DNA of 23,368 nucleotides from positions 1 to 23,368 of the forward strand of contig JAODBP010000162.1 in the NCBI GenBank assembly GCA_025464025.1, written 5' to 3'. The DNA comes from Actinomycetes bacterium. Lineage in GTDB: Bacteria > Actinomycetota > Acidimicrobiia > Acidimicrobiales > CADCSY01. The notes under the pieces were generated by a model, which saw nothing but the letters and a program-made list of their open reading frames with translations, was not told the origin of the DNA and did not search any database. Below, piece after piece: positions 1-7,362 of this stretch. Positions within the stretch are counted from its first letter, which is position 1. Each line of letters begins with the position of its first letter. Both the position numbers and the translations under genes were made by a program.

Positions 1-1369
1 AGCTGGCGACGCCGAGCGCCCCGGCGAGCCCGGACCGCACCAACGCCCGCGGCGCGGCGGCCAAGCCGTCGAGCGCCGGCAGGGACGCGGCCCGGTAGTG
101 GGTCGTCACGACCGAGCCGAGGACGGCGACGCCGAGGGCACCACCGAGCTCGCGCGTCGTGTCGTTGGTGGCCGAGCCCATGCCGGCCCGCTCCGGCGGC
201 ACCGACGTCATGATCATCGCCGTGAACGGGCTCATGGTCGACGCCATGCCGGCCATCATCGGGAGCAGCGAGACGTAGAGCAACGGGAGCGGCGTCGACG
301 TCGTGACCAGCGACAGGATGCCGAGCCCGCCGGCGAGCAGGGCCATCCCGACCGGCACCACCCGGCTGATGCCGAAGCGGGCGACCAGCTTCGGGGCCTG
401 GGGCGCCACCGCCATCATCGTCAGCGGCATCGGCAGCAGCAGCACGCCGGCCCTGAACGGCGTGTACCCGAGGACCAGCTGGAGGTACTGGGCCAGGAGG
501 AACATCACGCCGAACATGGCGAAGAAGCACAGCGAGATGCCGACCGAGGCCGAGCCGAACCGGCGATCCCGCAGCAGGCCGAGGTCGAACATCGGGTGCT
601 CGGTGCGCCGCTCGCGCACGACGAAGCCGGCGAGGGCGACGAGCGCCACGCCGAAGGCGAGCAGCGTCTCGCCCGAGGCCCAGCCGTGGGTCGGCGCCTC
701 GATGATGGCGTAGACGAGGGCGCTGATCCCGAGGATCGACAGGAGCGCGCCCGGCACGTCGACCCGCTCCTCCTCGGGGTTGCGCGACTCCGGCAGCAGC
801 AGCCGGCCCGCCACCAGGGCGACGACCAGCAGCGGCACGTTGATGAGGAAGACCGAGCCCCACCAGAAGTGCTCGAGGAGGAAGCCCGAGATCGGCGCTC
901 CGAACGCCGCGCCGCCGGCGGCGACGCCGGCCCAGATGGCGATCGCCCGCGGCCGCTCGTCGGCGGTGAAGACGTTGGCGAGGAGCGACAGCGTCGACGG
1001 CATCACGAACGCCGCGGCCAGCCCCATCACGGCTCGGGCGGCGACGACCTGCCCGGCGCCATGGGCCACCGACGCGCCGAGCGCCCCGACGAGGAAGAGC
1101 ACCATGCCGCCCTGGAGCGCGAGCTTGCGCCCGAACCGGTCGCCGAGCGTCCCGGCCGTGAACAGCATCCCGGCGAAGACGAGGCTGTAGGCGTCGACCA
1201 TCCACTGGAGCCCGCTGGTGGACGCGTGGAGGTCGTCGGCCAGCTGGGGCAGCGCCACGTTGAGCGAGCCGTTGGCGATCATGATCACCATCAGGCTCAG
1301 GCACAGGACGAACAGGATCCGCCAGCGGTTGGCGTGGACCTGTGGGTCGATCGCCGTCAGGGCGTCCAT
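1..1369 (-). CDS. MFS drug/proton antiporter, DHA2 (EmrB/QacA) type, C-terminus cut by window edge
   Basis: Reading from an ATG at 1369 the frame stays open to the left edge (456 codons), so the end is missing. The N-terminus is hydrophobic from about residue 16. Motif A, GTLGDRFGRK, is at residues 73-82 and is preceded by the QWMVDAYSLVFA stretch usual in 14-helix DHA2 exporters. A glycine-rich, motif-C-like stretch followed by SGFLLEHFWWGSVFLINVP lies near residues 151-179. The family uses proton antiport at the inner membrane to expel drugs or metabolites; the substrate cannot be read from sequence. The start codon immediately follows the TAG stop of the upstream HbpS-like gene (TAGATG), so translation is probably coupled. 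It is the last visible gene of the epimerase-ferredoxin-HbpS run. Confidence 0.9.
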   Translation of the reverse strand, partial: MDALTAIDPQVHANRWRILFVLCLSLMVIMIANGSLNVALPQLADDLHASTSGLQWMVDAYSLVFAGMLFTAGTLGDRFGRKLALQGGMVLFLVGALGASVAHGAGQVVAARAVMGLAAAFVMPSTLSLLANVFTADERPRAIAIWAGVAAGGAAFGAPISGFLLEHFWWGSVFLINVPLLVVALVAGRLLLPESRNPEEERVDVPGALLSILGISALVYAIIEAPTHGWASGETLLAFGVALVALAGFVVRERRTEHPMFDLGLLRDRRFGSASVGISLCFFAMFGVMFLLAQYLQLVLGYTPFRAGVLLLPMPLTMMAVAPQAPKLVARFGISRVVPVGMALLAGGLGILSLVTTSTPLPLLYVSLLPMMAGMASTMSPFTAMIMTSVPPERAGMGSATNDTTRELGGALGVAVLGSVVTTHYRAASLPALDGLAAAPRALVRSGLAGALGVAS

Positions 1370-1768
1370 CTAGGCGCTGGCGATCTCCCGGGCCACGGCG
1401 TCCTCGTGCTCCGCCGTGTTGCCGCTGAGGCCGACGGCGCCGACGCACTCACCGTCGATCAGGATCGGCGCGCCGCCCTTGCTGACGAACCAGGGCCCGA
1501 GCGGCAGGAAGCCGGCGCCGAACCAGTCGCGGCCGTCGAACAGCGACTCCATGTCGGCCGTGGGCCGGCCGAAGGCGGCGGCGGTGCGGGCCTTGGCGAT
1601 GGCGAGGCGGGCGCTGAACGCCGGCGCCCCGTCCATGCGGTGGAACGCGAGCAGCTCGCCGTTGGGGTCGACGACGGCGATGGAGATGGGCGCGCCCTTC
1701 GCCACCGCCTTGTCCACCAGCTCGGCCGCCGTCGCCGACGTGATCGAGCGCGACGACCGGGTCTCCAT
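1370..1768 (-). CDS. HbpS/GlcG-like protein (DUF336, haem-degrading superfamily)
   Basis: A 132-residue single-domain protein close to the usual length of the GlcG/HbpS family. Family features include the IAVVDPNGELLAFHRMDGA stretch (about residues 30-48), SARLAIAKARTAAAF following it, and a C-terminal GGAPILIDGECVGAVGLSG stretch near residues 97-115. HbpS of Streptomyces binds haem and modulates a redox-sensing kinase; GlcG and other relatives sit in catabolic operons with no settled role. No signal peptide is seen, so it should be cytoplasmic. Its ATG overlaps the ferredoxin stop by one base (TGATG) and its stop touches the exporter ATG. Family assignment is firm; haem binding is not shown by sequence. 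Confidence 0.87.
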   Translation of the reverse strand: METRSSRSITSATAAELVDKAVAKGAPISIAVVDPNGELLAFHRMDGAPAFSARLAIAKARTAAAFGRPTADMESLFDGRDWFGAGFLPLGPWFVSKGGAPILIDGECVGAVGLSGNTAEHEDAVAREIASA

Positions 1769-1959
1769 CAGTCCTCGATCTTGATGGCCTGCTTGGGGCA
1801 GACCCGGGCGGCCTGCTCGACCTTGGCCCGCAGTGCCTCGTCCGGCGTCTCGTCGAGGACGTAGAGGAAGTCGTCGTCACGCACCTCGAACACCTCGGGG
1901 GCGGCGTCCATGCACAGGGCGTTGCTCTCGCACAGATCGAAGTCGACGACGACGCGCAT
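1768..1959 (-). CDS. Small 3Fe-4S ferredoxin (cytochrome P450-partner type)
   Basis: A 63-residue ferredoxin beginning MRVVVDFDLCESNALCM. Three cluster cysteines are visible, C10, C16 and C54 (followed by Pro), in the pattern C-x5-C...CP. The position that would carry a fourth cysteine in a 4Fe-4S protein is N13, so a 3Fe-4S cluster is expected, as in mycobacterial and Streptomyces ferredoxins that pass electrons to P450s. The acidic composition fits an electron carrier. A GGAGG site lies about 8 bases before the ATG. It starts 43 bases after the epimerase stop and overlaps the HbpS-like ATG by one base. No P450 or ferredoxin reductase lies in the window, so the redox partner is unknown. Confidence 0.92.
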   Translation of the reverse strand: MRVVVDFDLCESNALCMDAAPEVFEVRDDDFLYVLDETPDEALRAKVEQAARVCPKQAIKIED

Positions 1960-2002
1960 CAGGGGTCCCTCCAGGAGAAAGTCGGTAGGTCTCGGACGAT
2001 AG

Positions 2003-2914
2003 CTACTTGACCAGGTCGGGGTGCCGGACCTCGAGCATGCGCCGCATGCCGTCCTTCCACCCGACCGTGGCCGCGCCCACCAGCTCGTGCTGCCTGGCCA
2101 GGTCGGCCACCACCGACGGCATGGCGGTCGGCCCCTCGGTGAGCGGGATCTCCACGCCGGTGAGCTCGGTGATGTACGCGCACCACTCCTGGATGCTCAC
2201 CACGTCCTCGCCGCCCCAGTTGACGATGGTGGCGGGGACCGAGGCGATCTCGAGCAGCTTCGGGACCATGGCCACGATGTCGTCCTCGTGGATGGGGTTG
2301 TAGGTCGCCGGGCCGTTGCCGTGCACCTCGGTGGCCATGCCCATCTGGGCCAGCATCAGCATGATCGCCGGCCAGCCGCCGTTGTCGCCGTAGGGCACGT
2401 TGAGCCGGGCGATGGTGGTGGGCAGGCCGTGGAGCCGGGCGCTCAGCCGGGCGCACGCCTCGGTGGCGACCTTGGAGATCGAGTAGGTCTGGAGGAACGG
2501 CGAGACCCGGTGGTTGTCGCCGAGCGGGTCGTCCTCCTTGTAGGGGCCGCCGCCGGTGTCCTGGTACACGCCGGTGGTCGAGCAGTGGAGGAACGCCCTG
2601 GCCGCCTTGGTGTGGGCCATGAGGAGGCCGACGCCCTCGGCGTTGTTGCGGAGGTCGGCGTCCCAGTCGTTGGTCTTGGAGACGGCGAAGTTGAGGACGT
2701 AGGTGGGATCGGTCGGCACGTCGTCGAGCTGACCGGCCCCGAGGTCGGCCGTGACGCAGCGGACACCGGCGGCCTCGAGCCGCTCCTTGGCCTTCGGGTC
2801 GCTGAAGCGGGCCGGGGCCACGACCTCGTTCTCCTTGGCCAGCGCCACGGCGACGGGGAAGCCCACCTGACCGGTGGCTCCCGTGACGACGATCTTCTCC
2901 CCCTGCAAGCTCAT
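2003..2914 (-). CDS. NAD(P)-dependent epimerase/dehydratase (extended SDR)
   Basis: A 303-residue extended SDR. The Rossmann dinucleotide motif TGATGQVG is at residues 11-18, the active-site STT at 112-114 and the catalytic YSISK (Y144, K148) follow in the expected order. Then come the RLNVPYGDNGGWP stretch near the substrate pocket and PIHEDDIV near residue 208, both typical of sugar-nucleotide and related epimerases. Length is normal for the family. The substrate is not identifiable. It is the first gene of the minus-strand run with ferredoxin, HbpS-like protein and exporter, and is divergent from an esterase across 37 bases. A TATCGT hexamer 7 bases before the ATG suggests leaderless transcription. 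Confidence 0.9.
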   Translation of the reverse strand: MSLQGEKIVVTGATGQVGFPVAVALAKENEVVAPARFSDPKAKERLEAAGVRCVTADLGAGQLDDVPTDPTYVLNFAVSKTNDWDADLRNNAEGVGLLMAHTKAARAFLHCSTTGVYQDTGGGPYKEDDPLGDNHRVSPFLQTYSISKVATEACARLSARLHGLPTTIARLNVPYGDNGGWPAIMLMLAQMGMATEVHGNGPATYNPIHEDDIVAMVPKLLEIASVPATIVNWGGEDVVSIQEWCAYITELTGVEIPLTEGPTAMPSVVADLARQHELVGAATVGWKDGMRRMLEVRHPDLVK

Positions 2915-2921
2915 GAGCCTG

Positions 2922-2927
2922 ACGATA
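2922..2927 (-). promoter_or_regulatory. Candidate -10 (TATCGT) of the epimerase gene
   Basis: TATCGT on the minus strand fits actinobacterial TANNNT and ends 7 bases before the ATG at 2914, the spacing expected when transcription starts at or next to the start codon. No clear -35 and no Shine-Dalgarno is seen. On the other strand TAGGGT at 2937-2942 lies 9 bases before the esterase ATG and may serve that gene. Confidence 0.45.
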
Positions 2928-2951
2928 CGTCAGAGGTAGGGTCCGGGCTCT

Positions 2952-3854
2952 ATGCAGAGCCTCGATCCCGAGATCCAGCCGGTCATGGACGTCTTCCCGG
3001 TGCTGGCCCTGTCACCGGAGACGCTGCCGCTGATGCGGGGCGCCTTCCCCGGCGGCGAGCTGTCGGACCGGGTCGAGCGCACCGAGCACCTCGTGGGCGA
3101 GGTCCCGGTGCGGGTCCACCGGCCCGTCGGCGTCGAGGGCCCGCTGCCGTGCATCTTCAGCATCCACGGCGGCGGCTACGTCCTGGGCTCCTACGCCATG
3201 GACGACGCCACGTTCGACCAGTGGTGCCCGGCGCTCGGCGTCGTCGGCGTGTCGGTCGAGTACCGGCTGTCGCCGGAGACGGCCTACCCCGGTCCGCTCG
3301 AGGACTGCTACGCCGCGTTGAAGTGGGCCTACGACGAGGCCGAGGCGCTCGGGATCGACCGATCGAAGATCGGCATCCGCGGCGTGAGCGCCGGGGGCGG
3401 CCTGACGGCCGGGCTCGCGCTCCTGGCCCGCGACCGGGCGGAGGTGCCGGTGGCCTTCCAGCTGCTCGACTGCCCGATGATCGACGACCGGGGGACCAAC
3501 CCGTCGATCCAGCACGACGGGCTGCCGGTCTGGACCCGGGAGGCGAACACGTTCGGGTGGCAGTCGTACCTCGGCGACCTCTACGGCACCGACGACGTGC
3601 CGTACACGGCCGCGCCGGCCCGGGCCGAGGACCTGTCGGGGCTGCCGCCGGCGTTCGTGTCGGTCGGCTCGGTCGACGGCTTCCACGACGAGGACGTGAC
3701 CTACGCCCTGCGGCTCAACCAGGCCGGCGTGCCGACCGAGCTGCACGTCTATCCCGGCGCCGGACACGCCTACCAGGCCGCCATCGGCTCCCGCATCGCC
3801 CGCCAGAGCGCCCGCGACCAGCTGGAGTGGCTGCAGGTCCAGCTCGCCCGCTGA
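2952..3854 (+). CDS. Alpha/beta hydrolase, hormone-sensitive-lipase (HSL) type esterase
   Basis: A 300-residue protein with all HSL-family landmarks in order: oxyanion HGGG at residues 72-75, nucleophile elbow GVSAG (S146), acid D242 in SVDGFHDED, and catalytic H272 in GAGHAYQ. Such enzymes hydrolyse short-chain acyl esters in the cytoplasm; no signal peptide is present. Its physiological ester is unknown. The ATG at 2952 is the earliest plausible start; no strong ribosome site precedes it, and a TAGGGT hexamer 9 bases upstream is compatible with a very short leader. It is divergent from the epimerase, with only 37 bases between start codons, so the two could be co-regulated. The AbiEi-like gene follows 108 bases downstream. 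Confidence 0.92.
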   Translation: MQSLDPEIQPVMDVFPVLALSPETLPLMRGAFPGGELSDRVERTEHLVGEVPVRVHRPVGVEGPLPCIFSIHGGGYVLGSYAMDDATFDQWCPALGVVGVSVEYRLSPETAYPGPLEDCYAALKWAYDEAEALGIDRSKIGIRGVSAGGGLTAGLALLARDRAEVPVAFQLLDCPMIDDRGTNPSIQHDGLPVWTREANTFGWQSYLGDLYGTDDVPYTAAPARAEDLSGLPPAFVSVGSVDGFHDEDVTYALRLNQAGVPTELHVYPGAGHAYQAAIGSRIARQSARDQLEWLQVQLAR

Positions 3855-3861
3855 CCCTCGC

Positions 3862-3913
3862 CCGTACCGTTCTCGGCATGGATGTGGTGCGTCCGGCACC
3901 CAGTTCCGTACCG
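3862..3913 (+). promoter_or_regulatory. Upstream region of the AbiEi-like gene with two CCGTACCG octamers
   Basis: CCGTACCG occurs at 3862-3869 and 3906-3913, and a third time downstream of the gene at 4917-4924. The first overlaps TACCGT (3865-3870), a possible -10. The second lies in TTCCGTACCGGGAA, a loose palindrome. AbiEi proteins of type IV toxin-antitoxin systems repress their own promoters by binding repeats, so these octamers are reasonable operator candidates. This is inference from position and repetition only. Confidence 0.35.
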
Positions 3914-3962
3914 GGAAGGAGCCTCGAGGCTCAGTGTCACACCCCCTCGCTTCGCTGGAGGC

Positions 3963-4892
3963 ATGGAGATCGACGCGAGGGTCGGCCGGCTGGCCGAACG
4001 GCAGCACGGAGTCGTGGCCGACCGGCAGCTCCGGGCGGTCGGCGCGGATCGCCACCTCACCGCGCGGCGGTGCGCAACCGGCACCTGGGAGCGCGTGGCC
4101 CGGAGGGTCGTGCGAATCGTGGGTGCCCCGGCCACCCCGGAGCAACGTCTGATGATCGCTGTCCTCGATGCAGGATCGGGCGCGATCGCATCGCACGACG
4201 GAGCGGCCTGGCTGTGGCGCCTTCCTGGCTTCGCTCCGCGTGAGGCGGTCGTGCGCCCCCGCCAGCGAAGCGCGCCGCCGGTCGCCGGCCGGGGCCATCG
4301 GCCGACGCTGGTGCTGCCGAGCCACTGCACCGAGGTCCGTGGCATCCCCTGCACCACGTTGCCGCGGACGATCTTCGACCTGGCCGGCACCGGCATGCAC
4401 GGTGGTCGCATGCGGCAGTTGGTGAACACCGTCGTCACCCGGAGCCCGGCCATGCTCCCGGCGCTCCATCGCACGCTCGACGAGCTGGCGTGCCGCGGGC
4501 GCCCAGGCATCACGCTCATGCGGGAGGTGCTGGCCGAGAACCCCATCGGGACGCGGGTCCCGGCGAGCGGCCTCGAGGCACGCGTCCTGCAGATCGCACG
4601 GAACGCAGGCATCCACGACATGGTCTGCCAGGTGGATGTCGGCGGGCACTCGTGGCTGGGTCGGGTCGACTTCGCCATTCTCCGGCTCCGCCTGCTGATC
4701 GAGGTCGACAGCGTCATCCATCACTCCAGCCCGATGGACGTCGCTCGGGACACGGCCAGAGACGAGGCGCTGCTGGCCGAGGGCTGGGCCAAGGTCCTTC
4801 GCATCCGTGAAGAGGACGTCTGGCCCCGCCCCTACGTCGTCGCCCGGCAGCTCCGGGACGCGATCCGGGAGCTCGACGCCTTCTCGGCATGA
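3963..4892 (+). CDS. AbiEi-family antitoxin-like wHTH protein with C-terminal DUF559/Vsr-like domain
   Basis: A 309-residue protein. Residues about 1-80 look like the AbiEi N-terminal winged helix (RVGRLAERQHGVVADRQL, followed by a basic stretch). The C-terminus (about residues 235-305) resembles DUF559, a Vsr/restriction-endonuclease-like fold: RVDF, then LLIEVDS and HH, a repeated RD, then GWAKVLRIREEDV. The spaced D and E-x-D are the expected metal-site residues. An in-frame ATG at 3882 exists, but its first 27 residues look non-coding and ATG 3963 matches the family start. Neither neighbour resembles an AbiEii nucleotidyltransferase toxin, so this is a stand-alone member, as often seen in actinomycetes. 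Third positions are less GC-rich than in neighbouring genes, a possible sign of acquisition. Function is unproven. Confidence 0.8.
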   Translation: MEIDARVGRLAERQHGVVADRQLRAVGADRHLTARRCATGTWERVARRVVRIVGAPATPEQRLMIAVLDAGSGAIASHDGAAWLWRLPGFAPREAVVRPRQRSAPPVAGRGHRPTLVLPSHCTEVRGIPCTTLPRTIFDLAGTGMHGGRMRQLVNTVVTRSPAMLPALHRTLDELACRGRPGITLMREVLAENPIGTRVPASGLEARVLQIARNAGIHDMVCQVDVGGHSWLGRVDFAILRLRLLIEVDSVIHHSSPMDVARDTARDEALLAEGWAKVLRIREEDVWPRPYVVARQLRDAIRELDAFSA

Positions 4893-4899
4893 CCTTGGT

Positions 4900-4935
4900 C
4901 AACTGGTGAGCCGGTTCCGTACCGAGAACCAGTTG
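4900..4935. terminator. Inverted repeat between convergent genes, candidate bidirectional terminator
   Basis: CAACTGGT (4900-4907) and ACCAGTTG (4928-4935) are perfect complements around a 20-base loop. A second, competing stem GGTTC (4913-4917)/GAACC (4926-4930) shares the right arm. It fills the 47-base gap between the stops of the AbiEi-like gene and the first SDR gene. No T-tract follows on either strand, so intrinsic termination is uncertain. It also contains the third CCGTACCG octamer, so a protein-binding role is possible. Confidence 0.5.
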
Positions 4936-4939
4936 GGGA

Positions 4940-5704
4940 TCAGAGGCCGGTGAAGGAGCCGCCGTCGCAGATGATGGTCTGGCCGGTGACGTAGCCGGCG
5001 GCGTCGGAGGCGAGGAAGACGGCGACGCCGCCGATGTCGGCCTCCGGGTCGCCGAGACGGCGCAGCGGCGTGCGGGCCGCCATGCGCGCCTCGAGCTCGG
5101 GGTGCTCGGCGAACGCCTTGCCCAGCGCGGGCGTGACGGCGACCGGGCCGATGCAGTTGACCGTGATCCCGTCCGGCCCCCACTCGCGGGCCAGCGACTT
5201 GGCCATGGCCCGCTGGGCCGCCTTGACCGGTCCGTACAGCGGGAGGCCGGCCGAGGCCTCGATGCCGGCGGGCGACGTGAGGAAGATCAGCCGCCCCTGG
5301 CCGCTGGCCTTCAGGTGGGGGTGCGCGGCCCGGGCGCAGTAGAGCGAGCCCCACACCGTGACCGTCGAGAGGTCCTCCCACTGGGCCAGGTCGACCGACT
5401 CCACGCGGTGGGGCGACGGTGCCTTGATGGCGTTGTGGATCAGCACGTCGAGCCGGCCCAGCTCGTCGACGGTCCGGGCCACCATCGATTCGACGGCCGA
5501 CCGGTCGGCCACGTCGCACTCGATGCAGATGCCTCGCACGCCCCGCTCCCGCACCTCGGCCGCGACCGGCTCGCCCGTCTCGGCCCGGCGGGCGGCGACC
5601 ACCACGTCGGCGCCGGCCGATGCCAGGGCCAGTGCCATCCCCCGCCCGACGCCCTGCCCGGCGCCGGTGACCACGGCGACCCGTCCCTCCAGCGGCCCGC
5701 TCAC
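4940..5704 (-). CDS. Classical short-chain dehydrogenase/reductase, catalytically intact
   Basis: A 254-residue classical SDR. The cofactor motif TGAGQGVG is at residues 13-20, AARR at 37-40 follows the second strand, and the catalytic tetrad is complete: N91 (HNA), S144 (LTS), Y157 and K161 (YGPVK). ITVNCIGP and the C-terminal GQTIICDGG complete the fold. It should oxidise or reduce an alcohol/ketone with NAD(P); the substrate is unknown. I chose the GTG at 5704 because it overlaps the stop of the upstream SDR gene as GTGA and sits at the usual distance before the cofactor motif; an ATG at 5734 would add ten arginine-rich residues inside the neighbour. The overlap means the two SDRs are made in coupled amounts, suggesting a hetero-oligomer. 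Confidence 0.92.
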   Translation of the reverse strand: MSGPLEGRVAVVTGAGQGVGRGMALALASAGADVVVAARRAETGEPVAAEVRERGVRGICIECDVADRSAVESMVARTVDELGRLDVLIHNAIKAPSPHRVESVDLAQWEDLSTVTVWGSLYCARAAHPHLKASGQGRLIFLTSPAGIEASAGLPLYGPVKAAQRAMAKSLAREWGPDGITVNCIGPVAVTPALGKAFAEHPELEARMAARTPLRRLGDPEADIGGVAVFLASDAAGYVTGQTIICDGGSFTGL

Positions 5705-6363
5705 GGTGCCATCCAGAGGCCGCCGTCGGCGCACAGCGTCGCCCCGGTCAGGAAGTGCGAACCGGCGCCGCAGAGGAACGCGACGATGGGACCGAGATCG
5801 TCCTCCGGGTCGCCGGCTCGGCCCAGCGCCGGCGCGGCCAGCGCCATCTCACCGACGTCGAGGCCCAGCACCGACGGCGACGGGGCCACGCAGTTCACGG
5901 TGATCCCGTCGACGCCCCACTGCCGGGCCGTCGCCTTGGCCAGCAGCCGCTGCGCTTCCACGGCCGTCGCGAGGGCGACCAGCCCCTCGGCCCCCGACAT
6001 CGACAGCGTCGGGGTGAGGAACACCACCCGACCGTCGTTGCCGGCCAGGTGCGGGTGCACGGCCTGGCACAGCCAGAGGCTGGTGCGCATGGTCGTCTCC
6101 CACACCGACCACCATCGGTCGTCGTCGACATCGACGAGTGGCATCGGCTCCAGACCCTCCTCGGCGAACCAGGCATGGACCAGGGCGTGGGGCCGACCGA
6201 CCTCCCGGACCGCGTCGGCGACCGCGGCCAGCGCCCCCTCCCGGTCGGCCAGGTCGCCGGCCACCAGCCCGACCGTCGCCCCCGCGGCCCGCAAGCCGTC
6301 AGCCAACCCGGCCCCCAACGGCCGATCCGCCCCTGTCACCAGCACCACACGTCCCCCGAGCAC
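5701..6363 (-). CDS. SDR-fold protein lacking all catalytic residues (probable pseudoenzyme)
   Basis: A 220-residue SDR-like protein similar along its length to its neighbour (for example AQRLLAKATARQWGVDGITVNC against AQRAMAKSLAREWGPDGITVNC). Aligned on these stretches, the tetrad N-S-Y-K becomes A64, P118, L131 and V135. The cofactor motif reads TGADRPLG, with the middle glycine replaced by proline, so nucleotide binding may also be weak. The C-terminal GATLCADGG is kept, so the fold and dimer surface are probably preserved. A regulatory or structural partner of the downstream SDR is the simplest reading, as in the BbsC/BbsD pair of anaerobic toluene degradation. The GTG at 6363 is preferred: TAGGTT stands 8 bases upstream. 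An ATG at 6420 would add 19 residues and leave 12 bases to the divergent gene. Confidence 0.82.
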   Translation of the reverse strand: MLGGRVVLVTGADRPLGAGLADGLRAAGATVGLVAGDLADREGALAAVADAVREVGRPHALVHAWFAEEGLEPMPLVDVDDDRWWSVWETTMRTSLWLCQAVHPHLAGNDGRVVFLTPTLSMSGAEGLVALATAVEAQRLLAKATARQWGVDGITVNCVAPSPSVLGLDVGEMALAAPALGRAGDPEDDLGPIVAFLCGAGSHFLTGATLCADGGLWMAP

Positions 6364-6371
6364 GAAGCGGG

Positions 6372-6377
6372 AACCTA
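6372..6377 (-). promoter_or_regulatory. Candidate -10 (TAGGTT) for the SDR pair
   Basis: TAGGTT on the minus strand matches TANNNT and ends 8 bases before the GTG at 6363, compatible with a leaderless or near-leaderless transcript for the two overlapping SDR genes. It counts only if the shorter start is right; with the ATG at 6420 it would be inside the coding region. Confidence 0.35.
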
Positions 6378-6432
6378 GTCCTTCGACGTCGCGGCAGAAT
6401 GGTCGCCCGTCGTCTTCCAAGGGGGATCACCG

Positions 6433-7362
6433 ATGCCGTTCCCGCCCGAGTTCCACGAGCTCGCCGAGCAGGTCAAGAACTGGGGCCGGTGGGGTGCCGA
6501 CGACGAGCTGGGGACGCTGAACCTCATCACGCCCGACGTGGTGCTGCGGGGCGTGGCGGCGGCGAAGACGGGCAAGACGTTCTCCCTCGCCATCCCGCTC
6601 TCCGAGGACGGCCCCCAGATCGGCATCATCGAGGGGCGCGACAACCCGACCCGCCGCATGCTGATGATCGACCAGCCGTCGCTCGGCGACCCCGAGGGCA
6701 TGCGCACCAGCGACGACGCCGTCACGATGGGGCTCCAGGCCGGGACCCACTGGGACTCGCTGGCGCACGCCAGCTTCCTCGACCAGATCTACAACGGCTA
6801 CCCGACCTCGACGATCACCGAGGCCGGCGCGTCGAAGTGCGGCATCGGCAACGTCACCAAGCTGGTGAGCCGCGGCATCCTGCTCGACATCGCCCGGGCC
6901 AAGGGCAAGGACATGCTCGACATCCCCTACGCCATCACCGGCGACGACCTCGACGAGGCCTGTGCCAAGCAGGGCGTCGAGGTGCTCCCCGGCGACATCG
7001 TCCTCGTCCGCACCGGGATGATGCAGCTGCTCAAGGCCGGCCAGAAGGAGGCCTACTTCGGCGGAACCGGCCCCTCGTTCTGGTCGACGCAGTGGTTCCG
7101 CGACCACGACGTCGCGGCCGTGGCCACCGACAACGTGACCTTCGAATACCTCGACTTCACCAAGCTCGAGACCGAGATGGCGCTGCCGGTGCACGTCCTG
7201 CACCTGGTGTTCATGGGCATGACCCAGGGCCAGAACTGGGACCTCGAGGAGCTGGCGGCCGACTGCGCCGCCGACGGCATCTACGAGTTCCTGCTCGAAG
7301 CCTCGCCCGAGCCGTTCGTGCACGCCCTCGGCGCGCCGGTCAACCCGATCGCCGTCAAGTAG
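6433..7362 (+). CDS. Cyclase-family metal-dependent hydrolase (kynurenine-formamidase superfamily)
   Basis: A 309-residue member of the cyclase family (PF04199 type). It opens with the WGADDELGTLNLITP stretch typical of the longer cyclase-like proteins and carries the metal-binding signature as QAGTHWDSLAH at residues 102-112 (canonical form H-x-G-T-H-x-D-x-x-x-H), so the first histidine is Q102 while H106, D108 and H112 remain. A late MGMTQGQNWDLEELA stretch is also usual. Relatives hydrolyse amides, lactones or cyclic ketone-derived products; the substrate here is unknown. GGGG lies about 7 bases before the ATG, making this one of the few clearly leadered genes. It is divergent from the SDR pair and its stop overlaps the convergent membrane-protein gene by 8 bases. 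Confidence 0.9.
   Translation: MPFPPEFHELAEQVKNWGRWGADDELGTLNLITPDVVLRGVAAAKTGKTFSLAIPLSEDGPQIGIIEGRDNPTRRMLMIDQPSLGDPEGMRTSDDAVTMGLQAGTHWDSLAHASFLDQIYNGYPTSTITEAGASKCGIGNVTKLVSRGILLDIARAKGKDMLDIPYAITGDDLDEACAKQGVEVLPGDIVLVRTGMMQLLKAGQKEAYFGGTGPSFWSTQWFRDHDVAAVATDNVTFEYLDFTKLETEMALPVHVLHLVFMGMTQGQNWDLEELAADCAADGIYEFLLEASPEPFVHALGAPVNPIAVK

Noticed and set aside
98..1864. Plus-strand open frame of 588 codons over the MFS exporter
   Set aside because: Composition is Arg/His/Glu repeats with no domain; the minus strand encodes a clear EmrB/QacA-type exporter and HbpS-like protein.
3882..3962. Longer start for the AbiEi-like protein
   Set aside because: The extra 27 residues have no family counterpart and would run through the putative operator; the ATG at 3963 matches the family start.
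3878..4243. Plus-strand frame from an ATG 7 bases after TACCGT, overlapping the AbiEi-like gene
   Set aside because: The spacing looks promoter-like, but the peptide is Arg/Gly/Ala-rich shadow sequence of the AbiEi-like gene in another frame.
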